In this document: positions 5,412-13,009 of the stretch, piece after piece
How positions within the stretch are numbered: the stretch's first letter is position 1
How the letters are laid out: every line of letters starts with the position of its first letter
Assembly (NCBI GenBank): GCA_023227835.1
Contig: JALOCI010000038.1
Span: 1 to 27,295 of the forward strand
Source: Bacteroidales bacterium
GTDB taxonomy: Bacteria > Bacteroidota > Bacteroidia > Bacteroidales > UBA932
Direction: 5' to 3'
DNA: 27,295 nucleotides
The notes under the pieces: generated by a model
The model's database searches: none
Told to the model about the DNA's origin: nothing
What the model saw: only the letters and a program-made list of their open reading frames with translations
Program-made: the position numbers and the translations under genes

Positions 5412-6566
5412 ATGAAACCCATCATCCACGCCGCTGACTTCCACCTGGACTGCCGCAACCCCGACATCATGGCCGGAGGCGAGTACCTGCGTGAGACCGA
5501 GGCTCGCCTGATGCTCGACGCGCTGCTCGCCCGTGCCGTGGAGGCAGGCGCCGGTGCCATCGTCATCGCCGGTGACGTGTCTCACTTCCGCAACCCGCGG
5601 GCATGGACGTACGTCCTGTTCGGTGACTTCCTGATTCGCTGCAAGCAGGAGGACATCGAGGTTCACATCATCCGAGGCAACCACGATGGTGATGACCTCG
5701 GGCGCAAGGAGTTCTGCCAAGCGTTCGACGGGATACGCGGATTCCACTACTACCGCACCCCGCAGGTGGCGCAAGTGTGCGAGCGCAGCGTGCTCATGCT
5801 GCCGTGGGCCGGTCGCTCGACCGTCGCAGCGAAGGCAGGTCACACGATGACCGTCTCCGAGCAGAACGCCTACATGCGTGACGCCTTCGAGCGCATCATC
5901 CAGACCTACCCTGCCGAGGTCATCGTCACGCACTTCTCCATCGCCGGAGTGAAGTACAGCAGCGAGGCGCAGCCGCTTCTCGGCGACAGCTCCGAGTTCA
6001 TGCTGCCACTCATGGCATTCTCCACACCGGAGCTCAAGTACGTCGTCTCCGGCCACATCCACAAGGCGCAGGTGCTCCACAACGGGGCCGTGCCCATCTA
6101 CTACCCAGGCTCGACCATCCTGTGCGACTTCGGCCAGGAGCGAGAAGTGCCGATGGTGCTGCTCGACGACGGCGACCCGCGCCACGTCCCGCTCGTGTAC
6201 GACCACCTGCGGTTCGTGACGGTAGGCATGGATGAGGACACTGTGAGCATGAACGATGATGTACGCGGCGCTATCGTCCGGTTCAAGGCCGAGGTTCCCT
6301 CGGGCGACGAGGGGCAGCGCAGGGTTGCCGAGATGGAGCGCCTCATCGCTTCGCAGGAGCCTGCCTACATCGCCAAGCCAGTGTTGACGCTTAGGCGACA
6401 CGAGGCCCGCTTCACGCACACCATCACCGCCGAGACCACTCCGGCCGACGCGCTCACCGAGTACATCGGGCTCGTCGGTGGCGAGTACGCCGAGCGTGCC
6501 GAGGCTCTTGCCCTCCTGCACCACGGCATAGAGAAGGAGGTATCCAGTGAGACCATCAACGCCTAG
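5412..6566 (+). CDS. sbcD: SbcD/Mre11-like metallophosphoesterase nuclease
   Basis: 384 residues, starting two bases after the previous stop with GGTGGGG upstream. All metallophosphoesterase motifs are present in order: D-x-H (Asp9, His11), GDVSH (54-58), RGNHDG (88-93), a THFS histidine near 174 and GHIH (214-217). These residues bind the two manganese ions of SbcD/Mre11 exo/endonucleases, which open or resect DNA ends with an SbcC/Rad50 ATPase. The ATPase lies one gene downstream. The C-terminal ~110 residues are divergent and should carry the SbcC-binding part. Length is close to bacterial SbcD. Copy 5 of the dispersed motif lies inside the gene. Confidence 0.92.
   Translation: MKPIIHAADFHLDCRNPDIMAGGEYLRETEARLMLDALLARAVEAGAGAIVIAGDVSHFRNPRAWTYVLFGDFLIRCKQEDIEVHIIRGNHDGDDLGRKEFCQAFDGIRGFHYYRTPQVAQVCERSVLMLPWAGRSTVAAKAGHTMTVSEQNAYMRDAFERIIQTYPAEVIVTHFSIAGVKYSSEAQPLLGDSSEFMLPLMAFSTPELKYVVSGHIHKAQVLHNGAVPIYYPGSTILCDFGQEREVPMVLLDDGDPRHVPLVYDHLRFVTVGMDEDTVSMNDDVRGAIVRFKAEVPSGDEGQRRVAEMERLIASQEPAYIAKPVLTLRRHEARFTHTITAETTPADALTEYIGLVGGEYAERAEALALLHHGIEKEVSSETINA
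6386..6399 (-). promoter_or_regulatory. Dispersed near-palindrome, copy 5 (inside sbcD)
   Basis: Reads GTCGCCTAAGCGTC on the minus strand. It is the only copy in the rightward operon with the CTAA core inverted relative to transcription, and it lies within coding sequence rather than at a gene end. Confidence 0.75.
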
Positions 6567-7026
6567 CGTGATTGTCGAAGGACTGGCCGGTCGCATGCTG
6601 CGAGGGGCCGTCATGCTCGACAACGGGATGCTCGGACTGCTCTTCGAGGACGACCGCATCCTGGCCGTGTCGGACACGGCGTACCTCATGCACGATGAGG
6701 CAAGCGCGAACGTCATCACGTCTGTCCGCAAGCGTCTGACCGAGGCAGCGGCAGAGCTCGAGACTCTCTCGGCTGGCGTCGTCGTCCCGCACGCTGGTGC
6801 CGACGTGCTCACCGAGGCTACCCGTATGCGTGATGAGCAGTCGCTTCGCGGCTTGCGCACAGGCGAGAGCCGCAAGAGCGCCCCGCGTATGCTCGACGAC
6901 TGCGCCGAGCTGCCGTTCCTCGCTGGCGACCTGCTTGCTGACCAGGGGCAGACGCTCCACACCGAGATAGAGAAGCGGGCCCGCACCGAGCAGCTCGCAC
7001 GGGAGATACCGGAGGTGAGCCGATGA
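6547..7026 (+). CDS. Unknown protein encoded between the SbcD and SbcC genes, 159 aa
   Basis: GTG 6547 after GAAGGAGG, overlapping the end of the nuclease gene by 20 bases and the ATPase gene by four (ATGA). Residues 5-50 look like a small beta-domain (VIVEGLAGRMLRGAVMLDNGMLGLLFEDDRIL in two parts), with charged helices after it. No motif of a known family is visible. The tight overlap on both sides implies co-translation with the nuclease and ATPase, so a role as third subunit or regulator is a fair inference but unproven. Confidence 0.75.
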   Translation: MRPSTPSVIVEGLAGRMLRGAVMLDNGMLGLLFEDDRILAVSDTAYLMHDEASANVITSVRKRLTEAAAELETLSAGVVVPHAGADVLTEATRMRDEQSLRGLRTGESRKSAPRMLDDCAELPFLAGDLLADQGQTLHTEIEKRARTEQLAREIPEVSR

Positions 7027-9113
7027 GACCCACACACTTGACCGTGCAGGACTTCGGCTCGTTCGGCACCCTCGACCTGGACTTGACCCCTCTCTCACTC
7101 GTCGCAGTCGTGGGCGAGAACGGCGCGGGCAAGTCTACCCTGCTCACAGCCATGCTCGTCGCACTCTACGGCTCGGCCGTGGCCCCGCTTGACGGGTTCG
7201 TCCGGCAGGGAGCGCAGGGATTCAAGCTCACCCTCGACTTCACGGTTAGCGGTACGCTCTACCGTGTCGTGCGTGAGTATGGTAAGGCGCAGAAGGTATC
7301 GTTCAGTCGTGACGGCGTGCCGCTCGCCATCGACAAGGTGCGGGAGGTGGACGCCGCAATCGTGGCGGCAGTCGGCTACGACTTCGCATCCTTCACCGTC
7401 TCTCACTGGCTCCAGCAGGGCGACCTCGGCCGGTTCGCTGGCTTCGACCCTGCCGCTCGCAAGGAGTGGCTCATCGCCGCACTCGGGCTGCACGCCTGGC
7501 CGAAGATGGAGGCGGAAGCGAAGCGTCGCCTAAGCGACAAGCGCACGGAGGTCGCAGCAGCGCAGGCAACCGTCGATGCGCTCGAGGAGGGAGACGCCGG
7601 TGAGATACGCACGGCCCTGGTGGGGCTCATTGACGGCGCGGAGGATGCGCGTGCGGCCTATGAGGTTGCACGTCTCCAGGCTGCCAGTGCATCCGAGCAG
7701 CTCTCCGCAGCGGCCCCGAAGATAGCGAGCGTCACCCGCTGCAAGGCGGCAGTCGACCAGGCCGCGCAGCGTCTCTACGACGCCGAGCGGGAGGCTCACT
7801 CGCAGGAGGATGAAGCTGCCGAGCTCGAGGCCGCGGCGAAGGTGGAGCTGCCCGAGCTGCCGGACACCGCCGCACTCGATGCCGAGCGGCAAGAGCGCAC
7901 GGAGGAGCTCAAGCAGTACGACATGGCCGTGCTCCGCAAGGAGCAGGCGGCCGAGAATGTGACACGGGCACAGGGGGAGGTTGCGCTTGCCGAGCAGCGC
8001 ATCGCAGCTTTCGACATGGAGGTAAGCGCTCGGCCCGCCGACGTGTGCTCCAAGTGTGGGCAGGAGCTCAACTTCACGGCACTTGAGAAGTCTCAAGAGG
8101 ACGACGCACACCAGCGCGCCAATCTCACCCGAGCAGCCGATGACGCAGCATTCTCTATGTCCACCATGACCAGCATCCTCCAGGCCGCGACTGTGCCACC
8201 GTTCGACCGGCAGGTCATCACCATCCGCATCGCCGCAATCGACAGTGAGCGGGAAGCAGCACGCTCACTTGCAGCACGTCACCAGGAACGGGATGCCGCT
8301 CGCGCACGACTGGCGGGCAAGATGGAAGCGGTCGCCGCTTCTGCTCGCGTGCTGGCTGACCGGCGCAAGGAGCTTGACGGGGCGCGAGATGAGCTTCTCC
8401 GCGCCGAGCAAGCAGCGTCGGGAGTCGACATCGCAGACCTCACGGAGAGGGAGCAGGCGGCGGTACGCGCCGAGCAGGCAGCAACCGCACGGCTGGCGGA
8501 GCTCCGGCGGGAAGAGGCCACGCTCACCGAGCGACTCTCTCGCCTGGAAGCGGTAGCCGAGCGCAAGCGTGCTGCGCTGGCAACGCTTGAGACTGGCGCC
8601 CGCGAGGCGTCCGACCTCGAGCTGCTCGTGAAAGCGTACGGCAAGAGCGGCATCCCTGCCCGCATCCTCGACGTGGCCGTGACCGTCATCGAGACGGAAG
8701 CGAACGAGTACCTGTCGCGCTTCGCATCCGGCATGTCGCTGTCTATCACCACGCAGCGGGACAACAAGGGCGGTGGCATCCGCGAGACGCTCGACATCCT
8801 GGTGACGGATGGCATGGGAACAAGGCCGCTGGAGCGCATGAGCGGCGGCGAGACGACACGGGCGAACTTCGCCCTAGCCGTGGGCCTATCCCGCTTCCTG
8901 GCCCGCCAGCAGGGCCACGTAGAGTCCTTCGTGGTCGATGAGCCGGAGTACCTGGACACAAAGGGCATGGCCGAGCTCGTGGAGTGTCTGCACGCGCTGT
9001 CCGGTGACGTGCCGCTCGTGCTGGTGGTCTCGCATCTCGAGAGCATCACCGAGTCTCTGCCGCAGCGGTTGACCGTCAAGCGTGGCAGCGGGGGGAGCGT
9101 GGTGCAGCTATGA
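7023..9113 (+). CDS. sbcC: SbcC/Rad50-like ATPase with zinc hook
   Basis: 696 residues, ATG after GGAGGTGAGCC. ABC-type SMC-like ATPase: Walker A GENGAGKST (31-39), Q-loop region WLQQGDLGRF near 130, long coiled coil (about 175-335 and 350-560) joined at a zinc hook CSKC (342-345), signature motif MSGGE near 606-610 and Walker B VVDEP (637-641) followed by a D-loop-like YLD. With the SbcD-like nuclease it would process DNA ends or hairpins. It is much shorter than chromosomal SbcC (about 1000 residues) because of shorter coils, as usual for phage versions (T4 gp46 class). Copy 6 of the dispersed motif is in the coding sequence. Confidence 0.92.
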   Translation: MRPTHLTVQDFGSFGTLDLDLTPLSLVAVVGENGAGKSTLLTAMLVALYGSAVAPLDGFVRQGAQGFKLTLDFTVSGTLYRVVREYGKAQKVSFSRDGVPLAIDKVREVDAAIVAAVGYDFASFTVSHWLQQGDLGRFAGFDPAARKEWLIAALGLHAWPKMEAEAKRRLSDKRTEVAAAQATVDALEEGDAGEIRTALVGLIDGAEDARAAYEVARLQAASASEQLSAAAPKIASVTRCKAAVDQAAQRLYDAEREAHSQEDEAAELEAAAKVELPELPDTAALDAERQERTEELKQYDMAVLRKEQAAENVTRAQGEVALAEQRIAAFDMEVSARPADVCSKCGQELNFTALEKSQEDDAHQRANLTRAADDAAFSMSTMTSILQAATVPPFDRQVITIRIAAIDSEREAARSLAARHQERDAARARLAGKMEAVAASARVLADRRKELDGARDELLRAEQAASGVDIADLTEREQAAVRAEQAATARLAELRREEATLTERLSRLEAVAERKRAALATLETGAREASDLELLVKAYGKSGIPARILDVAVTVIETEANEYLSRFASGMSLSITTQRDNKGGGIRETLDILVTDGMGTRPLERMSGGETTRANFALAVGLSRFLARQQGHVESFVVDEPEYLDTKGMAELVECLHALSGDVPLVLVVSHLESITESLPQRLTVKRGSGGSVVQL
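7525..7538 (+). promoter_or_regulatory. Dispersed near-palindrome, copy 6 (inside sbcC)
   Basis: GTCGCCTAAGCGAC within coding sequence (codons for Arg-Leu-Ser-Asp). After this copy no further full match occurs for more than 8 kb, until 15828. Confidence 0.75.
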
Positions 9114-9358
9114 AGAACACAATGCTCGAAGCCGTAGCATCAGAGTGGCGGCGATACGACCCGCCAGATTCGGCTCCGCCTATCACCGCTGCGCTCGTGG
9201 AGCTCTACGCCTGGCAGATGCGCGGCGTTGCCATCGCAAAGGTGTGGGAGGAGACGCTCGAGCTTGACACAGCGGCGCTCGCCGAGGTCGACGAGGGCAT
9301 CCGCACTTCGCGCGATGCAATCACGGCCGCGCTTACCGAGGCAGGTGTCGCCCTATGA
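9110..9358 (+). CDS. Hypothetical protein, 82 aa
   Basis: ATGA overlap with the ATPase gene and another ATGA with the next frame. The protein is mostly helical and acidic (WEETLELDTAALAEVDEGI), with a Trp-rich N-terminal third. No recognisable family. Position suggests co-translation with the recombination genes, although the region from here to 11814 contains mainly small accessory genes. Confidence 0.7.
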   Translation: MKNTMLEAVASEWRRYDPPDSAPPITAALVELYAWQMRGVAIAKVWEETLELDTAALAEVDEGIRTSRDAITAALTEAGVAL

Positions 9359-9444
9359 GCATCCTCCTTGACTCCTGGCTGTGCTGGTTCGTGGCCGCGT
9401 TCGTCATCCTTGCCATCATCGCCGGACGGAGGCACCACTCATGA
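9355..9444 (+). CDS. Tiny single-span membrane protein, 29 aa
   Basis: Very short frame bounded by ATGA overlaps on both sides. It encodes one hydrophobic helix (LCWFVAAFVILAIIAG) followed by Arg-Arg-His-His. The clean hydrophobic profile and the overlap with real genes at both ends argue for translation, but a ribosome site is not obvious. It could be a small regulator of a membrane protein. Function unknown. Confidence 0.5.
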   Translation: MSILLDSWLCWFVAAFVILAIIAGRRHHS

Positions 9445-9719
9445 GCGACTACCACGACGACGAACAGCGCATCGCCCGTATCGAGGCCGAGAACGAGCAC
9501 GCGGTACTCGACCCGGACGTGATGGAGTATGACGTTGCTTGGATTCGACATGACGACAGGTGCGTGCTCAAGTATCGCGTGATGCACTCGTGGCGCTGCT
9601 ATGACACGTCGCCGCAAGCCGAGGCCGCGCGGTTCGCCTCATGGGACGACGCGAGGGCGTACATCAAGTCGAAGGGATGGAGAATGCTACGTGCATCGAA
9701 GGAGGCATCCGATGACTGA
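9441..9719 (+). CDS. Hypothetical protein, 92 aa
   Basis: ATG 9441 preceded by GGACGGAGG. Acidic N-terminus (DYHDDEQRIARIEAENEH), then a strand-rich part (VAWIRHDDRCVLKYRVMHSW) and a segment 'FASWDDARAYIKSKGWRM' typical of short domains in which a WDDA motif caps a helix. No named family. It overlaps the next gene by eight bases. Confidence 0.7.
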   Translation: MSDYHDDEQRIARIEAENEHAVLDPDVMEYDVAWIRHDDRCVLKYRVMHSWRCYDTSPQAEAARFASWDDARAYIKSKGWRMLRASKEASDD

Positions 9720-10311
9720 CCACACAATGCCCGACCCGGACGCAGCCGAAGTCATCATCGGCTGTGCGCAGGATGCGGAGGCTGATGCGTTCAGTGACCG
9801 CAGATTGTGCGACCTGCAACGCTATGCCGAATACGCGCTCAAGCGGGCGCTGACGTATGAGGCAGATGAACCGTTCGCTTACGTCACGGAACTCATCCCT
9901 GTTGCGGTTGTCACCTCAACCGAGGCCCGTACTGTCATCGCGCTCATCGCAGAGCTGCGACGGCTCCGGGCCATCACCGACGCGGGACAGGTGCAGCAGT
10001 CAGCGCCGGACGCTGCACCTTCTGTCCCCTGCCCGACATGTGGCGGCGCATGGGATGAGCGACGGCACCGGCACCCGTCGCCACACCTGTGGAGCGGAAG
10101 TACGTGGGCTGGCGATGAGTGTCAGTCGCAATCGAAGCGCGAATACTGTACCGACTCCTGCCACGATACGGGCGTGAAGCAGGTTGAGCGCACCGTGGAC
10201 GTGGCGTTGCCGTATCCCTGCCCGACGTGTGGCGGGAGCGGGAATGACCCTACTCCTGACGAGTATCGGCACTACAACTGCCCCACCTGCCACGGTACGG
10301 GGGTGAAGTGA
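9712..10311 (+). CDS. Protein with DnaJ-type CxxCxG zinc motifs, 199 aa
   Basis: ATG after GGAGGCATCC. The N-terminal half (1-100) is helical. The C-terminal half has CPTCGGAWD, CTDSCHDTG, CPTCGGSGND and CPTCHGTG, close to the CxxCxGxG repeats that bind two zincs in DnaJ-type chaperones. There is no J-domain (no HPD motif), so it is not a full DnaJ. Stand-alone proteins of this kind occur in phages and small regulators; they may bind a chaperone or DNA. The stop overlaps the next start by one base. Confidence 0.65.
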   Translation: MTDHTMPDPDAAEVIIGCAQDAEADAFSDRRLCDLQRYAEYALKRALTYEADEPFAYVTELIPVAVVTSTEARTVIALIAELRRLRAITDAGQVQQSAPDAAPSVPCPTCGGAWDERRHRHPSPHLWSGSTWAGDECQSQSKREYCTDSCHDTGVKQVERTVDVALPYPCPTCGGSGNDPTPDEYRHYNCPTCHGTGVK

Positions 10312-10490
10312 TGAGTCGTGAGTGGATGTGCAGCCTGTGGCTGTTCGGACTCTTTGCCGTCCTCGCGTGGTGGCGGCTCATGGACTACCTGGAGGACAAG
10401 GAGTTCAGCTTCCATTGGGGAGTCGCCGACGAGCCGAACGACGAACCCACCACGCCCCTACCCGACTTCCCAACCGAAGGGGTGAAGTGA
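10311..10490 (+). CDS. Small single-span membrane protein, 59 aa
   Basis: ATG 10311 (TGATG junction) with GGGGGTG upstream. One hydrophobic, Trp-rich helix (about residues 7-24) near the N-terminus is followed by a soluble acidic tail ending PTEGVK. Probably type II or III membrane topology. Its stop/start junction with the next gene repeats the same 16-base string as the one before it. Function unknown. Confidence 0.6.
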   Translation: MSREWMCSLWLFGLFAVLAWWRLMDYLEDKEFSFHWGVADEPNDEPTTPLPDFPTEGVK

Positions 10491-10762
10491 TGAGCGTCCG
10501 AGACATCATCGAGGCGGGGCTTGTGGCGCAGGGCGCTACCGGCCTCGTGAACACCGAGGAACCGTGCGGCTGCGGCCTGGACGACCTCATGCCGTGCGGT
10601 GAGGCGTGTCCCGACTGTGAAGCGGCCTACGCGGTGCTCTGCAACGGGACGAACTGCGAGGGTGGGTGCGAGGCGCGTCCGCACCCGAACAGACCAGACT
10701 TCGAGACGACCTGCTTCGTGGCGGTTGGCATGATGGACGAGGGAAAGGAGCGCAACCTATGA
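10490..10762 (+). CDS. Cysteine-rich hypothetical protein, 90 aa
   Basis: ATG 10490 in a TGATG overlap. Nine to ten cysteines lie in CGCG, CGEACPDC, CNGTNCEGGC order (residues about 26-60), suggesting one or two bound zinc ions or a metal cluster. The C-terminus is acidic. It overlaps the next gene by four bases. No family recognised; the spacing does not match the WhiB pattern. Confidence 0.65.
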   Translation: MSVRDIIEAGLVAQGATGLVNTEEPCGCGLDDLMPCGEACPDCEAAYAVLCNGTNCEGGCEARPHPNRPDFETTCFVAVGMMDEGKERNL

Positions 10763-11049
10763 ACCGACTAGACGCACTCAAGGCTGCGTTGGAGGCGAAG
10801 CGGGAGGCGTGGGCCGCGTTTGAGAAGGTGCGCGGCACGAAGGCAGCGTGGTCAGCGGGCGTGCGACATGCCCAAGCCGATGACAACCTGAACTACCTCC
10901 TCACCGACGACACCATCGCCGCACTCATAGCGGTGGCAGAGGCGGCGGTACATGTCGAGGATTGGCTGCACAACGACCTCGGATTGCAGCCCGAGAGTGA
11001 CCTACGCCGCGCCCTCGCTCCGCTTGTGAAGGAGGCAGACGATGACTGA
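10759..11049 (+). CDS. Hypothetical helical protein, 96 aa
   Basis: ATGA overlap, with GGAAAGGAG upstream. All-helical and Ala/Glu/Lys-rich (LDALKAALEAKREAWAAFE), with one Trp-containing helix near residue 68. No family recognised. It overlaps the next gene by eight bases. Confidence 0.65.
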   Translation: MNRLDALKAALEAKREAWAAFEKVRGTKAAWSAGVRHAQADDNLNYLLTDDTIAALIAVAEAAVHVEDWLHNDLGLQPESDLRRALAPLVKEADDD

Positions 11050-11428
11050 TACCGACAACGGCTCACTGGCAAGAGGCGGGCATTGGTGCGACTTCTGCCA
11101 GACGTTCCACTCCTCGATGTCCTGCTACCATCCCGGCAACAACGGAGACCGCAGCACACATCCGACCGTAGCGCGCCTCGAAGCCGACCTCGACGCCGCC
11201 AACGCACGCGCAGATGAGTGGATAGACCGCTGCTACAAGGCTGATGAGCGGGCAGATGAGGCAGAGGCGATGTGCGAGTGGCTGGCCTACCCGTTCGCGC
11301 AGTGTCCTATCGCGGCGGCTGGCAGGCAGTGTCTATGCGAGAAGTACATGACGGCACATCGGGAAGGCCGCACCATCACTTGCAAGGAGTGTCGCCTCGC
11401 CGCTGCACGAGAGGCGGTGACGCCATGA
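11042..11428 (+). CDS. Hypothetical protein with N-terminal zinc motif and C-terminal Cys cluster, 128 aa
   Basis: ATG 11042 after GAAGGAGG. CDFCQTFH (16-23) with C..H at 29-30 is a likely zinc finger. A helical stretch (LEADLDAANARADEWIDR) follows, then a C-terminal half with CPIAAAGRQCLCEKY and CKECR that could hold a second metal. Proteins with a single N-terminal finger and a heptad-like helix are common in phage accessory clusters. Role unknown. Confidence 0.65.
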   Translation: MTDTDNGSLARGGHWCDFCQTFHSSMSCYHPGNNGDRSTHPTVARLEADLDAANARADEWIDRCYKADERADEAEAMCEWLAYPFAQCPIAAAGRQCLCEKYMTAHREGRTITCKECRLAAAREAVTP

Positions 11429-11814
11429 GCCACGATGAGGACGTGCGGCTGGTGGACTACCTGCGGAAGCGGCTCGTGCAAGCTGCCGACCGCGACCATG
11501 CAGACTACGCCAGTGCCGCCCGCGAACGCGACCATGCAGCTCTCGCGCAGATTGCCAACCTCCGCGCCGAACGTGACGCGCTGATGGAAGAGCATGAGGC
11601 GGGACACGGCATCCTGCGTGCGATACGCGACATGGGGCCGAGGCCGGACATCCACCGAGATGTCGTCGTCTGGGTAGAGCGACACTGGCCTACGCTCTGG
11701 AACGCGCTATGCGCGTATGCAACCCGCCACGACAAGGTAGAAGGGATGCTTGCCGAATCCGCCCAACAGTCGCACGATGTAACGACCACCCACGACCGTG
11801 AGGAGACACCATGA
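11425..11814 (+). CDS. Hypothetical helical protein, 129 aa
   Basis: ATGA overlap on both sides. The N-terminal ~60 residues form a charged helix with coiled-coil character (RDHADYASAARERDHAALAQ), then a mixed region with several Trp residues (VVVWVERHWPTLWNAL). It ends in a polar tail. No motif of a known enzyme; possibly a small scaffolding or regulatory protein. Confidence 0.65.
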   Translation: MSHDEDVRLVDYLRKRLVQAADRDHADYASAARERDHAALAQIANLRAERDALMEEHEAGHGILRAIRDMGPRPDIHRDVVVWVERHWPTLWNALCAYATRHDKVEGMLAESAQQSHDVTTTHDREETP

Positions 11815-12269
11815 GAAGCGTTAGCTTCACTGTCGCTACTTCCGTGCAAGGCAAGCAGCGGGCCCGCACCGTGACACACGGGAAGGGCGGCAGGCCGCTT
11901 CCGCAGGCACGCTCCTACACACCGAAGGCGACTACCAACGCCGAGGGTGAGGTACGAGCAGCCTTCCACAACATCGCCCCCTTCTGGGAGTGCGTGTACG
12001 ACACGCCGGTTCAGCTCACGGTGCTCGCGTATGCGGCACCACCGAAGGCGATGCTCACCAAGAAGCGCCTCCCGCTCGTCATCGCCGAGTTGTGGCAGAA
12101 GCTCACCAAGCCGGACATCGACAACGTGGCGAAGCTCATCATGGACGCGCTCAACGGCGTGGCCTGGAAGGACGATGCGCTCATCTCCGACCTCATCGTG
12201 CGCAAGCGGTACTCCATGACGCCGCACACTGACGTGCTCATCGAGGTTCTCTCGTTCCCCGAGGCATAG
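11811..12269 (+). CDS. rusA: RusA-type Holliday junction resolvase
   Basis: 152 residues, ATG after GAGGAGACACC. It carries the RusA signature KPDIDNVAKLIMDALNG (about 100-116) and then WKDDALI (119-125). The conserved aspartates (Asp102, Asp104, Asp121, Asp122) are the metal-binding catalytic residues of this dimeric junction-resolving endonuclease, and Lys108 is also conserved. Length is slightly above the usual ~120-140. It would resolve branched DNA made during recombination-dependent replication, matching the annealing protein and SbcCD-like genes upstream. Confidence 0.9.
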   Translation: MRSVSFTVATSVQGKQRARTVTHGKGGRPLPQARSYTPKATTNAEGEVRAAFHNIAPFWECVYDTPVQLTVLAYAAPPKAMLTKKRLPLVIAELWQKLTKPDIDNVAKLIMDALNGVAWKDDALISDLIVRKRYSMTPHTDVLIEVLSFPEA

Positions 12270-12273
12270 ACTC

Positions 12274-12999
12274 ATGGCCGGAGAGGGGTGTGTCCCTGTC
12301 CGGCGCGGGCTGCTCGGTCACATGCCCGCGCTCGGCCCATACGGAACGACGCTATACCTGTGGCTCATGCTCAACATGCACCCGCAGACACGGCGCATCG
12401 AGACGACCGGCGAGGAGATGCGAGCAGCCATCGGCACCGGCACGAATCAGGTCTCGCGCTCACTGACGTACCTCGAGGCCCACGGCTACATCAGCTACAT
12501 GCGTGGCGGCGGTACGCACAAGAGCATCATCACCATCCTGAAACCTGAGTGCCCCACTCTCGGGCAGCCGTGCCCACTCGGTAGCAGCGCCGAACCCTGC
12601 GTGGTGTTCGAGGACACGGTACGCGAGGCAGCGAAGGTGGTGCGTGAGGAGAGGGAGGCGAAGACAGACAAGCGCGTGGCGCGCGTGCTCAAGACGTGGA
12701 ACGAGCAGAAGCCGTGCATCACGCACCGCAAGATGAACGAGAAGGAAGCCCGCAAGGTGCTGGTCGCGGTCAAGCGGTTCGGTGTCGACGAGGTGTGCGG
12801 TGCCATCGTCAACTACGCTGCCGTGGTGGAAGACTCCGAGAGCTGGTTCAACTACCGCTGGACACTGTGGGACTTCTTGACCCGCAAGCAGGGCAACAAC
12901 ATCGCCCGCTTCTCGGATGCGGCCGAGCCGCTCGTGAACTTCCGCGGCCCTCGCGCCCCCGCTGGCGCTGCCGCAGATGGCAAGTACGACGACCTGTAA
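12274..12999 (+). CDS. Replication initiator-like protein (winged helix plus DnaD-like C-terminus)
   Basis: 241 residues, ATG four bases after the resolvase stop. Residues ~20-85 form a winged helix-turn-helix (TTGEEMRAAIGTGTNQVSRSL then a HGYISY wing). A charged linker leads to a C-terminal domain (about 142-225) with the pattern of phage replisome organisers: 'LKTWNEQKP', a helix with 'VLVAVKRFGVDEV', and 'WFNYRWTLWDFLTRKQGNN', the last very typical of DnaD/DnaB2-like C-terminal domains. Placed directly before a DnaC-like loader, it probably binds the phage origin and recruits the loader-helicase complex. Confidence 0.8.
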   Translation: MAGEGCVPVRRGLLGHMPALGPYGTTLYLWLMLNMHPQTRRIETTGEEMRAAIGTGTNQVSRSLTYLEAHGYISYMRGGGTHKSIITILKPECPTLGQPCPLGSSAEPCVVFEDTVREAAKVVREEREAKTDKRVARVLKTWNEQKPCITHRKMNEKEARKVLVAVKRFGVDEVCGAIVNYAAVVEDSESWFNYRWTLWDFLTRKQGNNIARFSDAAEPLVNFRGPRAPAGAAADGKYDDL

Positions 13000-13009
13000 G
13001 GAGGAGAGC

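Noticed and set aside
5385..7037. 550-codon minus-strand frame opposite the sbcD region
   Set aside because: It is the antisense shadow of well-defined sbcD and neighbouring genes; such long open antisense frames are usual at this G+C content.
9712..10311. Full DnaJ co-chaperone
   Set aside because: The zinc motifs are DnaJ-like but there is no J-domain HPD motif.
11811..12269. Nuclease of the restriction or homing (HNH) type
   Set aside because: The KPDIDN...DALNG...DD pattern is that of RusA; no HNH or GIY-YIG residues are present.
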